This document shows positions 16,584 through 25,657 of a stretch of DNA of 29,309 nt, piece by piece. Each line of letters opens with the position of its first letter. The first letter of the stretch is position 1. Below the pieces are notes generated by a model, which was not told the DNA's origin, searched no databases, and saw nothing but the letters and a program-made list of their open reading frames with translations. The stretch is taken from assembly GCA_039810525.1 (NCBI GenBank), contig JBDHXE010000008.1, positions 1 through 29,309 of the forward strand, read 5' to 3'. The DNA is from JBDHXE01 sp039810525. Its GTDB lineage: Bacteria > Bacteroidota > Ignavibacteria > Kapaibacteriales > UBA2268. The position numbers were made by a program, and so were the translations under genes.

Positions 16584-18874
16584 TGTGCGATCACAAATTG
16601 TTTAGCTTGTATAGAATAACTATTTTTGATAGTAATAAAATACACTCCGTTCATTAATTCATTTTCGTTTAGCGAAATTTGGTATACACCTGCTGGTAAG
16701 ACTTGATTTATTAATGATAGTTTCTTATTGCCATAGCTATCATAAATAGTTAATTCTATATTATCTTTATACGGTACCGAATATTCAAATATTCTATTTG
16801 ATTGATTATAGAAATAGTTAATAGATAAAGGATTCTTAGGCTTTTGCACAGCTTTATATTCTATTCCACATACCGAATCAGTAGTAAAAATACCATTAAT
16901 CACTTTTAGATTGAACAAATTATTGCATCTTGAATCACCAAATTGTGGATTAATTAATGCTATTTCTGTAGAAATAGCATCACCCAAATATGTATTAAAT
17001 CTCAATTTTACAATAGTATCTTTACTGATTAAATTATTATTTTCTATTGATTGGAAATCTAATCTAATACTATTATTCTCTGATTCGCTAATATCACTAT
17101 TATTAATACTACCTTCGGTAGCTGTATTCAAAGTAGTTGTACCTATATATTGGAGTAATGTCTTATTATAAATAATATCAGCACTAAATTTTTCAGCAAA
17201 ACCCAAAGGATTACTTCCAGAATAATTGATCGTAATAGGTACCTCTATCTGTGTGCCGGGCTTAGCTTTAATATTGTTGGATATAGCAATGAAACCTATA
17301 ACTGGCGGCAAAGTATTTGCTTTGAGTACTACATATCTATTAATAGCTGGCTGCGACTCGTTAGTTTTAATTTTGAGAATACTTTGATATTCTTTTACTT
17401 GATCTGAAATTTCTTCAAAAGCTATTATGAATCTACCATTTTTAGATGGTAATAGTGTATTATCATAATTAATCAAACGGAATGGTGATTGAGGATATTC
17501 GGGTTCTAGAATTGCTTCATAAATCTGCAATTCTGCATTACCATTATTAGTAAAATTGATAATAGAATCTCTGTGAACAGGACATTGCTCATTATTGAGA
17601 GCAATGTTACCAAAGTCTATTGTATCACTTTGAATTATCATCTTAGGTGCTACAATGTTAGCTTGTATATAGAAATTGATAATAGTATGGCTTGGTGGCA
17701 CACCATAAATTCCTCGTTCATCTAAATTAGTAATTATTTGGTAATTGTAATTTACAATTCCTCTACTATTAGAACTAAATAATAATCTAACCTCTCGAAT
17801 GCTATCTTTTGGCAAATATAAACTATTAGACTGTAGTTTAGAAGTGAACTCAAATTCATTACTAATTTTATTACTTATCTGATTAATAATACTTTCATTT
17901 TTAGCAAATATAGGAATATTGCCTACATTCTGCAATTTAATACTTAAATCAACTATATCATTTGGTTTGATATTACCAAGAAAAATAGTATCGTTTCTAA
18001 AATCAAAATTCGATTCTTTGATTATTAATTTTTGGACTACCCCCGTACCTATCAATAATACAGAAGACGAATCGAGAGAATCATGGTTGAAATCAGGTCT
18101 TGGAGTAAATATATTTTTGATTACTACGCTATCTCTACCCATATCATTGGGTAAATACGCAAAATTTCTACTGATTATTCCATCTGGTATAATATTTAAA
18201 TTAGAGTAATCTTCACCAAAAGTAAACTCGTCTTGAAATTGAGGTTGGGTAATATACTTAATAATCCTTTTATTTAATATAATGTTTTTATAAAATGTAT
18301 TTTTCCCTCTCCATTGCAATGATTTAGGGTTGGTAGGATTGACATATACGGAATCAAAGTTAATAATATCATCAAAGTTATCAAAGTGCTTTACAGTCTT
18401 TTTAGCTCTTATCAAAAATGTATCAATTTTTGTAACTGGTGGAGCTTGTTTGGTATCATTATCAAAAAAACTAAGTGCCAACAGTGCTTCGTGCCAGCTC
18501 GGCTTAGAGATAATAGTATCACCCGCTCTAAACCCTATTATCAATGTATCACGCTCATTAGGCTTGAGAGTAATTGGTAACAAGGGTAAATCTCTAAATA
18601 AATTAAATTGAGTAGCAGATGGATCATTGGGGCTTGCACCCAAATAAAAACTTGGTGCAAGACGCTCCATATACAATGATTTAAGCCCTTTATTATAAAA
18701 CTCAAATTTACAGAATACCGAATCTTCTATCAAGCAAGGACCTATATTTACAATTTTATTAACAGGCTCTATAAACGATGTAATACTTGCCTTATAATTC
18801 TGCGAAAAAGCTGTATTGAACTTAATTATAAGGAATATTGCTATTATAATTATTGATTTTAAGTTACACATCAA
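16580..18874 (-). CDS. Large secreted protein with HYDIN/ASH-like and cohesin-like domains and T9SS sorting domain
   Basis: 764 residues. A signal peptide (hydrophobic IIIIAIFLIIKF, then AFSQ) ends near residue 25. Repeated beta-sandwich units follow. IKESNFDFRNDTIFLGNIKP (about 278-297) and IQSDTIDFGNIALNNEQCP (about 410-428) have the 'DFG.i...' form of ASH/choice-of-anchor-type domains. A cohesin-like part follows (about 520-650; KPGTQIEVPITINYSG, LGFAEKFSADIIYNKTLLQY). The last ~75 residues form a T9SS sorting domain: FEYSVPYKDNIELTIYDSYG, LPAGVYQISLNE, then NGVYFITI and KQFVIAQ at the end. It is therefore predicted to be exported by Sec and T9SS to the cell surface. Role unknown; adhesive or structural seems likely. 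The TGA stop overlaps the next gene's ATG. Confidence 0.8.
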   Translation of the reverse strand: MMCNLKSIIIIAIFLIIKFNTAFSQNYKASITSFIEPVNKIVNIGPCLIEDSVFCKFEFYNKGLKSLYMERLAPSFYLGASPNDPSATQFNLFRDLPLLPITLKPNERDTLIIGFRAGDTIISKPSWHEALLALSFFDNDTKQAPPVTKIDTFLIRAKKTVKHFDNFDDIINFDSVYVNPTNPKSLQWRGKNTFYKNIILNKRIIKYITQPQFQDEFTFGEDYSNLNIIPDGIISRNFAYLPNDMGRDSVVIKNIFTPRPDFNHDSLDSSSVLLIGTGVVQKLIIKESNFDFRNDTIFLGNIKPNDIVDLSIKLQNVGNIPIFAKNESIINQISNKISNEFEFTSKLQSNSLYLPKDSIREVRLLFSSNSRGIVNYNYQIITNLDERGIYGVPPSHTIINFYIQANIVAPKMIIQSDTIDFGNIALNNEQCPVHRDSIINFTNNGNAELQIYEAILEPEYPQSPFRLINYDNTLLPSKNGRFIIAFEEISDQVKEYQSILKIKTNESQPAINRYVVLKANTLPPVIGFIAISNNIKAKPGTQIEVPITINYSGSNPLGFAEKFSADIIYNKTLLQYIGTTTLNTATEGSINNSDISESENNSIRLDFQSIENNNLISKDTIVKLRFNTYLGDAISTEIALINPQFGDSRCNNLFNLKVINGIFTTDSVCGIEYKAVQKPKNPLSINYFYNQSNRIFEYSVPYKDNIELTIYDSYGNKKLSLINQVLPAGVYQISLNENELMNGVYFITIKNSYSIQAKQFVIAQ

Positions 18875-19034
18875 TTATGATTAAATTAGTTTTCAACAAA
18901 AATAATAATAAATAAGTAAAGTAATTACAGATTAAAGAAGTATTTACAAAATAAGAAATTAAATTATTTATCTTATAAAACCGTCTAACTAAAACTAATG
19001 TAAAAATTAAAATTTTAAACTTACTATATATTAT

Positions 19035-20015
19035 ATGAGAGCTGTAATACCTGTAGCAGGTGTAGGAACACGATTAAGACCACATACATATTCTTTGCCA
19101 AAAGTATTGCTTAATGTTGCTGGCAAGCCAATTTTAGCACATATTTTAGATTCATTAGTTGAGCAGAGGCTATCTAAAGCTACAATTATCACTGGATATA
19201 TGGGGAAATTAGTAGAAGAATATGTAACTAAAAGATATTCTAATATTGAATTTGATTTTGTGGAGCAAGATCAGCAACAGGGCTTAGGCCATGCTATCTG
19301 GACAGGTAGAAATACTTACAAAGAAGATGAATTAATGATAATATTGGGTGATACTATTTTTGATGTTGATCTATCAATAGCTTTTGGCTCCAAAGGCAAT
19401 TCAATTGGTATTAAAGAAGTAGAAGACCCTCGTAGGTTTGGTGTAGTAGTAAAAGATAGTAATGGTAGAATCATAAAATTGGTAGAAAAGCCAGAAGAGT
19501 TTATCTCAAATAAAGCTATTGTAGGTATATATCATATTAGAAACACTAAATTATTAGTAGAGTCGCTAAACAAATTAATAGATAATGATATACGAACACG
19601 TGGAGAGTATCAATTGACCGATGCACTTCAACTAATGATAGAATCTGGTGCAGAATTTAATACCTTCAATGTAGAAGGTTGGTATGATTGTGGTAAACCC
19701 GAGACTCTATTATCAACTAATAGATTTTTACTCGACCAAAAACCTTATCACTCTACTCTAAAAGATTCGATTGTAATACCTCCTGTATTTATATCCGATA
19801 ATGCAGTAGTAGAGAGTTCTGTAATAGGACCATATACATCTATTGCAGATGGAGCTGTGGTTAAAGATAGTATAATTCAAAATTCAATAATTAGCTTTGG
19901 TGCAAAAGTATCATCATCTTTATTAAAAGAATCAATAATTGGTAATGATGCCGAGGTAAAAGGACATTATCATAAATTAAATGTTGGCGATTCGAGCCAA
20001 ATATCAGAAAGTTAA
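19035..20015 (+). CDS. Sugar-1-phosphate nucleotidyltransferase with left-handed beta-helix tail
   Basis: 326 residues. The nucleotidyltransferase domain (1-~235) opens with AVIPVAGVGTRLRP (3-16) and K23 in LPKVLLNVAGKPI, the nucleotide and sugar-phosphate site. It has LGDTIFD with metal-binding D106, VEKPEEF, and GEYQLTDALQ. NVEGWYDCGKPETL is near the end of the domain. The tail (~240-326) has hexapeptide-like turns (VFISDNAVVESSVIGPYTSI, GAVVKDSIIQNSIISFGAKV), a short left-handed beta-helix. Such enzymes make NDP-sugars (commonly dTDP- or UDP-glucose) for envelope glycans; RmlA- and GlmU-like relatives share this layout. The exact nucleotide and sugar are not fixed by sequence. It is first in a same-strand run with metK (33 bp gap) and ahcY, possibly co-transcribed without functional linkage. 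Confidence 0.8.
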   Translation: MRAVIPVAGVGTRLRPHTYSLPKVLLNVAGKPILAHILDSLVEQRLSKATIITGYMGKLVEEYVTKRYSNIEFDFVEQDQQQGLGHAIWTGRNTYKEDELMIILGDTIFDVDLSIAFGSKGNSIGIKEVEDPRRFGVVVKDSNGRIIKLVEKPEEFISNKAIVGIYHIRNTKLLVESLNKLIDNDIRTRGEYQLTDALQLMIESGAEFNTFNVEGWYDCGKPETLLSTNRFLLDQKPYHSTLKDSIVIPPVFISDNAVVESSVIGPYTSIADGAVVKDSIIQNSIISFGAKVSSSLLKESIIGNDAEVKGHYHKLNVGDSSQISES

Positions 20016-20048
20016 TATAATTAATAATTTAATAGGAATTTAATAATA

Positions 20049-21194
20049 ATGAGCAACAACACTTATTTATTTACATCAGAATCAGTATCAGAAGGGCATC
20101 CAGATAAAGTATGCGATCAAGTTTCAGATGCTGTATTAGATGCTATGCTTGCAGATGATCCATCATCTCGTGTAGCTTGCGAATGTTTTGCTACTACTGG
20201 TATGATAGTAGTTGGTGGCGAGATTACCACTAATACTTATGTAGATTTACAGAGATTAGTAAGAGGGGTAATTTCAGATATAGGATATAATAAAGATGGT
20301 TTGAGATTTGACTGCGAATCAGTAGCTGTAATCAATGTAATTAACCAACAATCAGCTGATATTGCAATGGGTGTAGATATAGGTGGTGCTGGCGACCAAG
20401 GTATTATGTTTGGTTATGCTAATAAAGAAACCCCTGAATTGATGCCTGCAGCTCTAATGTATTCACATAAATTAGTGAGCGAATTGGCAAATATAAGAAA
20501 AAATACTAATTTGATGCCTTATTTAAGACCAGACTCCAAATCGCAAGTTACTATTGAATATGGCGATAATAACGAAATTGTAAGAGTCGATACAGTATTA
20601 ATATCTACTCAGCACGATCCTAATATAAGCCAAGAAAAGATTAAGGAAGACTTAATTAATAATGTAATTAGCAAAGTGATACCTAATGAGCTATTAGACG
20701 AAAAGACTAAATACTTTGTAAATCCTACTGGTAGTTTTGTAATTGGAGGACCTCACGGTGATACTGGCCTTACAGGAAGAAAGATTATAGTAGATACTTA
20801 TGGTGGTAAAGCTCCTCATGGTGGCGGTGCTTTCTCTGGCAAAGACCCTACTAAGGTAGATAGAAGTGCAGCTTATGCAGCCAGACACTTAGCTAAAAAT
20901 ATTGTAGCGGCAGGATTAGCAGATGAATGTACTATTCAATTATCTTATGCTATTGGTATAGCTCAACCAGTCTCTATACACGTAGATACTAATCGCACTG
21001 GTAAAGTCAGTGATACATTATTAGATAAATTTATTTTAGAAAATATAGATTTATCGCCACGAGGCATAATAGAAAAGTTAGATCTTAGAAAACCAATTTA
21101 TAGAAAAACTGCGGCTTATGGTCATTTTGGAAGAGATGAGTTTAGCTGGGAGAAATTAGATTTAGTCGAATTATTTAAGAAAAATTTTGCATAA
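20049..21194 (+). CDS. metK: S-adenosylmethionine synthetase
   Basis: 381 residues, typical MetK length. It makes SAM from methionine and ATP, releasing phosphate and diphosphate. Landmarks are SEGHPDK (H17, D19, K20), signature GAGDQGIMFGYA (about 115-126), FVNPTGSFVIGGPHGDTGLTGR (in two parts around 220-240) and GGGAFSGKDPTKVDRSAAYAAR, signature 2 (GGGAFSGKD). The C-terminus KLDLVELFKK is normal. It is cytosolic and forms a homo-oligomer in known cases. It lies 23 bp before ahcY, so SAM synthesis and SAH removal are co-located. No SAM riboswitch fits in the 33 bases before its start. Confidence 0.97.
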   Translation: MSNNTYLFTSESVSEGHPDKVCDQVSDAVLDAMLADDPSSRVACECFATTGMIVVGGEITTNTYVDLQRLVRGVISDIGYNKDGLRFDCESVAVINVINQQSADIAMGVDIGGAGDQGIMFGYANKETPELMPAALMYSHKLVSELANIRKNTNLMPYLRPDSKSQVTIEYGDNNEIVRVDTVLISTQHDPNISQEKIKEDLINNVISKVIPNELLDEKTKYFVNPTGSFVIGGPHGDTGLTGRKIIVDTYGGKAPHGGGAFSGKDPTKVDRSAAYAARHLAKNIVAAGLADECTIQLSYAIGIAQPVSIHVDTNRTGKVSDTLLDKFILENIDLSPRGIIEKLDLRKPIYRKTAAYGHFGRDEFSWEKLDLVELFKKNFA

Positions 21195-21217
21195 TAATAT
21201 AAGTTAAGGAAAAAATA

Positions 21218-22531
21218 ATGTCAAATATTCCATCAAAAAAAGCTCAAGGTAGTTTCTCGGAAGAAGAAGGAAAATACTGCGTTCGAGATATTAACCTTGC
21301 CGAAGAAGGCCGTTTGTTAATTGACTGGGCAGAAGCAAGAATGCCAGTATTAATGGGTTTGCGCGATAAGTATAAAGTTACTAAGCCTTTCAAAGGTTTG
21401 AAAATTGCTGGTTGCTTGCATGTAACTAAAGAAACAGCTGTTCTTATCAGAACATTTAAAGAAGCAGGTGCAGAAGTATATTGGTCTGGCTGCAATCCAT
21501 TATCTACTAATGACGCTGTAGCCGCAGCTCTTGCAGATGAGGGTATATCTATATACGCTTGGTATGGCAATCACGATGATTTCTATTGGTGTATAGAAAG
21601 AACTATTGATCCAGAGCCACATCTCACATTAGATGATGGTTGCGATTTGATAGATACTGTACATGAAAAATATAAGACTTTGGCAACTACTCATATTATT
21701 GGTGGCACAGAAGAGACTACTACTGGTGTACATAGATTGAGAGCAAGAGAAGAAGCAGGTCAATTATTATATCCAGTATTTGCAGTAAATGATGCAGAAA
21801 CTAAATGGGATTTTGATAATGTATACGGTACAGGTCAATCTACTATTGATGGTATTATAAGAGCTACTTCTGTACTATTAGCTGGCAAAAATTTCGTAAC
21901 TGCTGGTCATGGACACTGCGGTAGTGGTGTAGCTAAACGCGCCAAAGGATTAGGTTGTAATACTATTATTACCGAAGTAAAAGCTACTGCAGCTATCAAA
22001 GGTATTTTAGAAGGACACGAAGTAATGACTATGGACCAAGCTGCATCTGTAGGCGATATTTTCTGTACTGCTACTGGTATGAAAGATGTCATCAGAAAAG
22101 AACATTTTGCTAAAATGAAAGATGGAGCAATAGTCTGCAATACAGGTCATTATGACAAAGAAATTAATATTAATGAACTAGAAGAATTAGCTGTAAGCAA
22201 AAGAACAATAAGACCAAATTGTGAAGAATATACAATGGTAGATGGTAGAAGAATTTACTTGCTTGCACAAGGTCGTTTAATTAATTTAGCAGCTGCAGAA
22301 GGCCATCCGTCAGAAGTAATGGATATGTCTTTTGCTAATCAATTTATGGCTCATCTTGCCTTAGCAGAAATGAACACTAAGGGTGATAAATATCCTACAA
22401 AAGTAATTGATATACCTCTAAGCCAAGATGAATTTGTAGCTCAAACTAAATTGGCAATGATGAAAATCAATATAGATAGCTTAACCGAAGAGCAAATCAA
22501 TTATGCAAAAGATTATAATGCGGGTACTTAA
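21218..22531 (+). CDS. ahcY: Adenosylhomocysteinase (short, archaeal-type sequence)
   Basis: 437 residues. AhcY hydrolyses S-adenosylhomocysteine to adenosine and homocysteine using tightly bound NAD, relieving inhibition of methyltransferases. Landmarks are GCLHVT with H68, GGTEETTTGVHRL (162-174, E165/E166), FAVNDAETKWDFD (N191, D192, K196), VYGTGQSTIDGI (202-213) and the NAD fold FVTAGHGHCGSGVAKRAKGLG (in two parts, 226-246). The short length, YGTGQS and the absence of the usual bacterial ~40-residue insertion and terminal KPxxYRY resemble archaeal and Thermotoga-type enzymes rather than the long bacterial/eukaryotic type. An AAGGA lies 7 bases before the ATG. It is followed by a strong terminator hairpin. 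Confidence 0.93.
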   Translation: MSNIPSKKAQGSFSEEEGKYCVRDINLAEEGRLLIDWAEARMPVLMGLRDKYKVTKPFKGLKIAGCLHVTKETAVLIRTFKEAGAEVYWSGCNPLSTNDAVAAALADEGISIYAWYGNHDDFYWCIERTIDPEPHLTLDDGCDLIDTVHEKYKTLATTHIIGGTEETTTGVHRLRAREEAGQLLYPVFAVNDAETKWDFDNVYGTGQSTIDGIIRATSVLLAGKNFVTAGHGHCGSGVAKRAKGLGCNTIITEVKATAAIKGILEGHEVMTMDQAASVGDIFCTATGMKDVIRKEHFAKMKDGAIVCNTGHYDKEININELEELAVSKRTIRPNCEEYTMVDGRRIYLLAQGRLINLAAAEGHPSEVMDMSFANQFMAHLALAEMNTKGDKYPTKVIDIPLSQDEFVAQTKLAMMKINIDSLTEEQINYAKDYNAGT

Positions 22532-22773
22532 AGGTATTTAATCTTAAAGTAATTCAATATTATTTTGAGGCTATCCAATAAACCAAAAACTATAAATTAT
22601 ATTTGTATTTCTCCAGTCGTCCTACACTTCCGAAAGTGTAGGACTTCTCTTTTGTAGATCCATTGTAATCAAAGGCTTGCAATATCTTTTCTTATATTGT
22701 TTTTTTTATAAGAACTTTTGGATAATTGATCTTATTAATCTCTTAATATTAATTACATAATTTGAATTTTATT
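22532..22773. other. Intergenic region between convergent ahcY and lptF/G-like genes
   Basis: 242 bases, holding the terminator hairpin in the middle. TATATTTG at about 22598-22605 matches a -7 box, upstream of the hairpin, so a very short transcript is conceivable, but no other support is visible. The rest is AT-rich, with no ORF. Confidence 0.5.
22619..22653 (+). terminator. Rho-independent-type terminator after ahcY
   Basis: A perfect 11-bp stem, GTCCTACACTT at 22619-22629 pairing with AAGTGTAGGAC at 22634-22644, has a CCGA loop and is followed by TTCTCTTTT. It lies about 88 bases after the ahcY stop, on the plus strand. The minus-strand side lacks a T run, so it mainly ends the metK-ahcY transcript. 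Confidence 0.8.
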
Positions 22774-24192
22774 TTATTTTAATCGAGACCAAATATTCCT
22801 AATATCCAAAAAATGCAAGGATTCAAAATTGACTCTTAATGTCAAAATGATGCCCAAAATACCAATTATTATATTACCAAGCCACATAGCTAACCAAGGC
22901 TGCACAATACCTGGATCGGCTAATTTTTCGCCCCCTATCAAACATATCCAATAGAAAACGTAGAAAGCAAGGGATATACCAGCACTAAGCCCAAAATTAC
23001 CTCCTTTGGTTATTATACCTAATGGAGCACCAACAAACACAAAAATCAAACATGCAAATGGAATAGCATATTTTTTGTATATTTCTACCTGATATTGTCT
23101 TATTTTAGCATCAAAATACATTGATTGGTTAAGCTGACCACTTATAAGTGATTTGTCAATATTAATTTTGTTGATAAGTTTATTTAATACAATATCTATT
23201 GGTAGTGTTTGGCTAATTGTATCTGATATACTATACTGTTTACTTACGGGCTTAGTATACCTACCGAAATAATTGGTACTAATGGAATTGTAATTCTCTT
23301 GATTTATCCCGTAAATATATGCTTTAATAATTTTTTTGACTATAGTATCAGTTTCATTCAGGAATTTTTCTTTATTGGCACTTGCTGTATCTACTATTTG
23401 TTGCATATCACTTATATTTAATTCTCTATCGCCTTTAGAAACAAAGTCGGACGAAGATTTATCTAAAGCAAACCCAGTAGCAGGTATAGTAATTTGATAT
23501 TTATCAAAATTAATAATTCTATAATTATCTAATGATCCTAAATTTAATTGGTGAATTTCACCATTTTTTAAATTTAGCACCAAATTTTTATAATCTTCTG
23601 TAAATTTTAATATCCCTGTATCAGCAGAAATAATATTTCTTTTTTGGAATTGCGACATATCATAAATAGTGATCCCTCTTATTATACCAGAAGCCGAATC
23701 TACTTTGCGAGATAAAATAGTATATCCTTCTAATTGAGTAGAAAACAATCCCGACTCGAGCGAAAAAGTTGGCTTTTTTCTTGTAATATCATTCATCATA
23801 ATTTTTACTTGATGATTTGATTCGGGCAGAACATTATCATTAAACCAAAATAATCCATAATATAACAGGATACTTGCGATTATAACAGGCATCATCATTC
23901 TTATAAGCGAGCCGCCACTTGCTTTAATAATCGTTACCTCGTGCGACATAGACATCGAACCAAACGCCATAAGTGTCGAAAAAAGTACTCCCATCGGTAC
24001 GGATAAAATAACCATCCAAGCCATATTATATACAATTAACTTGATTATTAACCATTCGCTTAAACCCTTGCCAACGAGTTTTTCCAGCGAGCTAATCAAA
24101 AATTGCATTAAGAATAAAAATAACACTACCACAGTTCCAAATATAAATGGAGCTATGTGATTACGTAAAATATATCTATCTATTAATTTCAA
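22774..24192 (-). CDS. LptF/LptG-type LPS export permease
   Basis: Chosen start: TTG at 24192-24190, giving 472 residues that begin MKLIDRYILRNHIAPFIFG, the standard opening of this family. The open frame continues upstream to an ATG at 24315, but those 41 residues are unlike the family and would overlap the divergent gene. Six membrane segments are expected: three near the N-terminus (GTVVVLFLFLMQF; MAWMVILSVPMGVLF; MPVIIASILLYYGLFWF) and three near the C-terminus (YAIPFACLIFVFVGAPLGI; GISLAFYVFYWICLIG; LGNIIIGILGIIL). A large periplasmic beta-jellyroll lies between them. LptF and LptG pair with LptB to move lipopolysaccharide from the inner membrane to the Lpt bridge. Which of the two it is cannot be told here; no partner lies in the window. 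Confidence 0.88.
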   Translation of the reverse strand: MKLIDRYILRNHIAPFIFGTVVVLFLFLMQFLISSLEKLVGKGLSEWLIIKLIVYNMAWMVILSVPMGVLFSTLMAFGSMSMSHEVTIIKASGGSLIRMMMPVIIASILLYYGLFWFNDNVLPESNHQVKIMMNDITRKKPTFSLESGLFSTQLEGYTILSRKVDSASGIIRGITIYDMSQFQKRNIISADTGILKFTEDYKNLVLNLKNGEIHQLNLGSLDNYRIINFDKYQITIPATGFALDKSSSDFVSKGDRELNISDMQQIVDTASANKEKFLNETDTIVKKIIKAYIYGINQENYNSISTNYFGRYTKPVSKQYSISDTISQTLPIDIVLNKLINKINIDKSLISGQLNQSMYFDAKIRQYQVEIYKKYAIPFACLIFVFVGAPLGIITKGGNFGLSAGISLAFYVFYWICLIGGEKLADPGIVQPWLAMWLGNIIIGILGIILTLRVNFESLHFLDIRNIWSRLK

Positions 24193-24272
24193 ATTATTTT
24201 TGTGTGGTATAAAAATATATAAACGAAAATAACTATATTTTATATCACAAAAAAGATTATGATAAAAATTAT

Positions 24273-24280
24273 TATATTTG
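24273..24280 (+). promoter_or_regulatory. Candidate Bacteroidota -7 box (TATATTTG) for the M16-like gene
   Basis: TATATTTG fits TAnnTTTG. A start of transcription about 7 bases later (near 24287) would give a leader of roughly 23 bases to the ATG at 24310, and it favours that ATG or the GTG at 24295 over anything further upstream. No clear -33 element is present. Confidence 0.4.
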
Positions 24281-24294
24281 TATTTTAATTTAAA

Positions 24295-25644
24295 GTGAAA
24301 AAAAATATTATGCAAATAGATAGAAGCAAAGCACCTATAAATGATTCGGACATTTTTTTAAAAATTCCTAATATTAATTTATCATATTTTAATAATATTA
24401 AAATTTATTATTTTGAAGACCACTCGCAAGCATTAATAAATTTCAAGATTAATTTTAAAAATGGTGCTGTATCAGAGAAAATTCCGGGTACCGCAAATTT
24501 TACGATGTCAATGCTGCAAAATGGTACAAAAAATCTTACAACTTCGCAAATTTCAGAAAAATTTGAATCTCTCGGAGCAAGTTATTTTTTTAATGCTTAT
24601 TGGGACGAATGTGCAGCTGGATTTTCTTGTTTAGAGCAGTATTTTAATCCCTGTTTTGAATTATTAAACGATTGCATATTTAATTCCATATTTGATGTTG
24701 CCGAAATCGAAAGGCAAAGACAAAAAATTTTAGCAATAATTATGCAAAATAATTCAAATCCAAATTATTTAGCACAAGTTGCTTTTAATATCGGTATGTT
24801 TAATGTGCATAATTATGCTCACCCAAGAATTGGTGATTTAGAAAGCGTTTCAAAAATTACAAAAAATGATTTAACAGAATTTTATCATAAATTATTAAAA
24901 TCCTCTGAAATTAGTATAATTATAACGGGGAATTTTAACGAGAAAAATATAAGAAAACAAATTGAAAATAGTTTTGAAATTATTAGTAATAATAAATCTA
25001 ATGAGATAATTCCAAATCATAATCCTACTCGTCATAAAAATTTAATCGCAGATAAAGATGATGCTTTACAAACTAATCTTATCATTGGTAAAGCTGTTGA
25101 TATAAATAGAAAAAGCCCTATTTATCCGCATTTTCAAGTTATAAATACAATTTTTGGTGGATATTTCTTATCTCGATTAAATCATATTTTACGCGAGGTA
25201 AAAGGGCTGACTTATGGCATTTTCTCTTATTTAGATTCAAGAAAATATGGAAATGCGTTTTGTATTTCAACAAGCATTAATCAAGATAAAACCAATGCTT
25301 CGATCAATGATATATTTGAAATTTCAAACGAAATGGCAAATAAAAAAATTTCAGAAGAAGAAATTAAACGAAGTGTTGCATTTATGACGGGATCTTTTGC
25401 TCGCACTTTGGAGACGCCAAAACAAATTACGGGTTTAATTCAAACTATTGATACTTATGATTTAGAACTAAATTTTATGACAAAGTTTTATAAAACTCTC
25501 GGAAATCTTACCATTGATGAATTATTCGAGGTGCAAAAGAAGTATTTTCAAACTGATAATTATTTAATTGCTTGTGCGGGTAACTCCAAAGCTTTAGAAA
25601 TAGATTTAGCTCCATTCGGAGATTTTACGCATATAAAATTATAA
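24295..25644 (+). CDS. M16-family (insulinase-fold) protein lacking the zinc motif
   Basis: 449 residues from GTG 24295; an ATG at 24310 (444 residues, starting MQIDRSKAP) is an equally or more likely start, since related proteins begin near that motif. It has no signal peptide. Two M16 halves are visible. The N-terminal half contains GTANFTMSMLQNGTKN and LGASYFFNAYWDECAAGFS. The C-terminal half contains FQVINTIFGGYFLSRLNHIL then REVKGLTYGIFSYLDSRKYG, a normal M16 C-lobe. Where active M16 peptidases carry HxxEH (after PGxA) this protein has N68, M71 and S72 (numbering from the GTG), so zinc binding is lost. Such inactive subunits pair with an active M16 partner in known two-subunit enzymes. 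No partner is in the window. It lies 13 bp before the GT2-TPR gene, probably in one transcript. Confidence 0.85.
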   Translation: MKKNIMQIDRSKAPINDSDIFLKIPNINLSYFNNIKIYYFEDHSQALINFKINFKNGAVSEKIPGTANFTMSMLQNGTKNLTTSQISEKFESLGASYFFNAYWDECAAGFSCLEQYFNPCFELLNDCIFNSIFDVAEIERQRQKILAIIMQNNSNPNYLAQVAFNIGMFNVHNYAHPRIGDLESVSKITKNDLTEFYHKLLKSSEISIIITGNFNEKNIRKQIENSFEIISNNKSNEIIPNHNPTRHKNLIADKDDALQTNLIIGKAVDINRKSPIYPHFQVINTIFGGYFLSRLNHILREVKGLTYGIFSYLDSRKYGNAFCISTSINQDKTNASINDIFEISNEMANKKISEEEIKRSVAFMTGSFARTLETPKQITGLIQTIDTYDLELNFMTKFYKTLGNLTIDELFEVQKKYFQTDNYLIACAGNSKALEIDLAPFGDFTHIKL

Positions 25645-25657
25645 ATAGAGAAAATTT

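Noticed and set aside
20016..20048. SAM or SAH riboswitch before metK
   Set aside because: Only 33 bases separate the genes, too few for a known SAM or SAH aptamer, and no matching pairing is visible.
24193..24315. N-terminal extension of the LptF/G-like protein
   Set aside because: It is unlike the family and overlaps the divergent gene start and its candidate -7 box; it is treated as intergenic.
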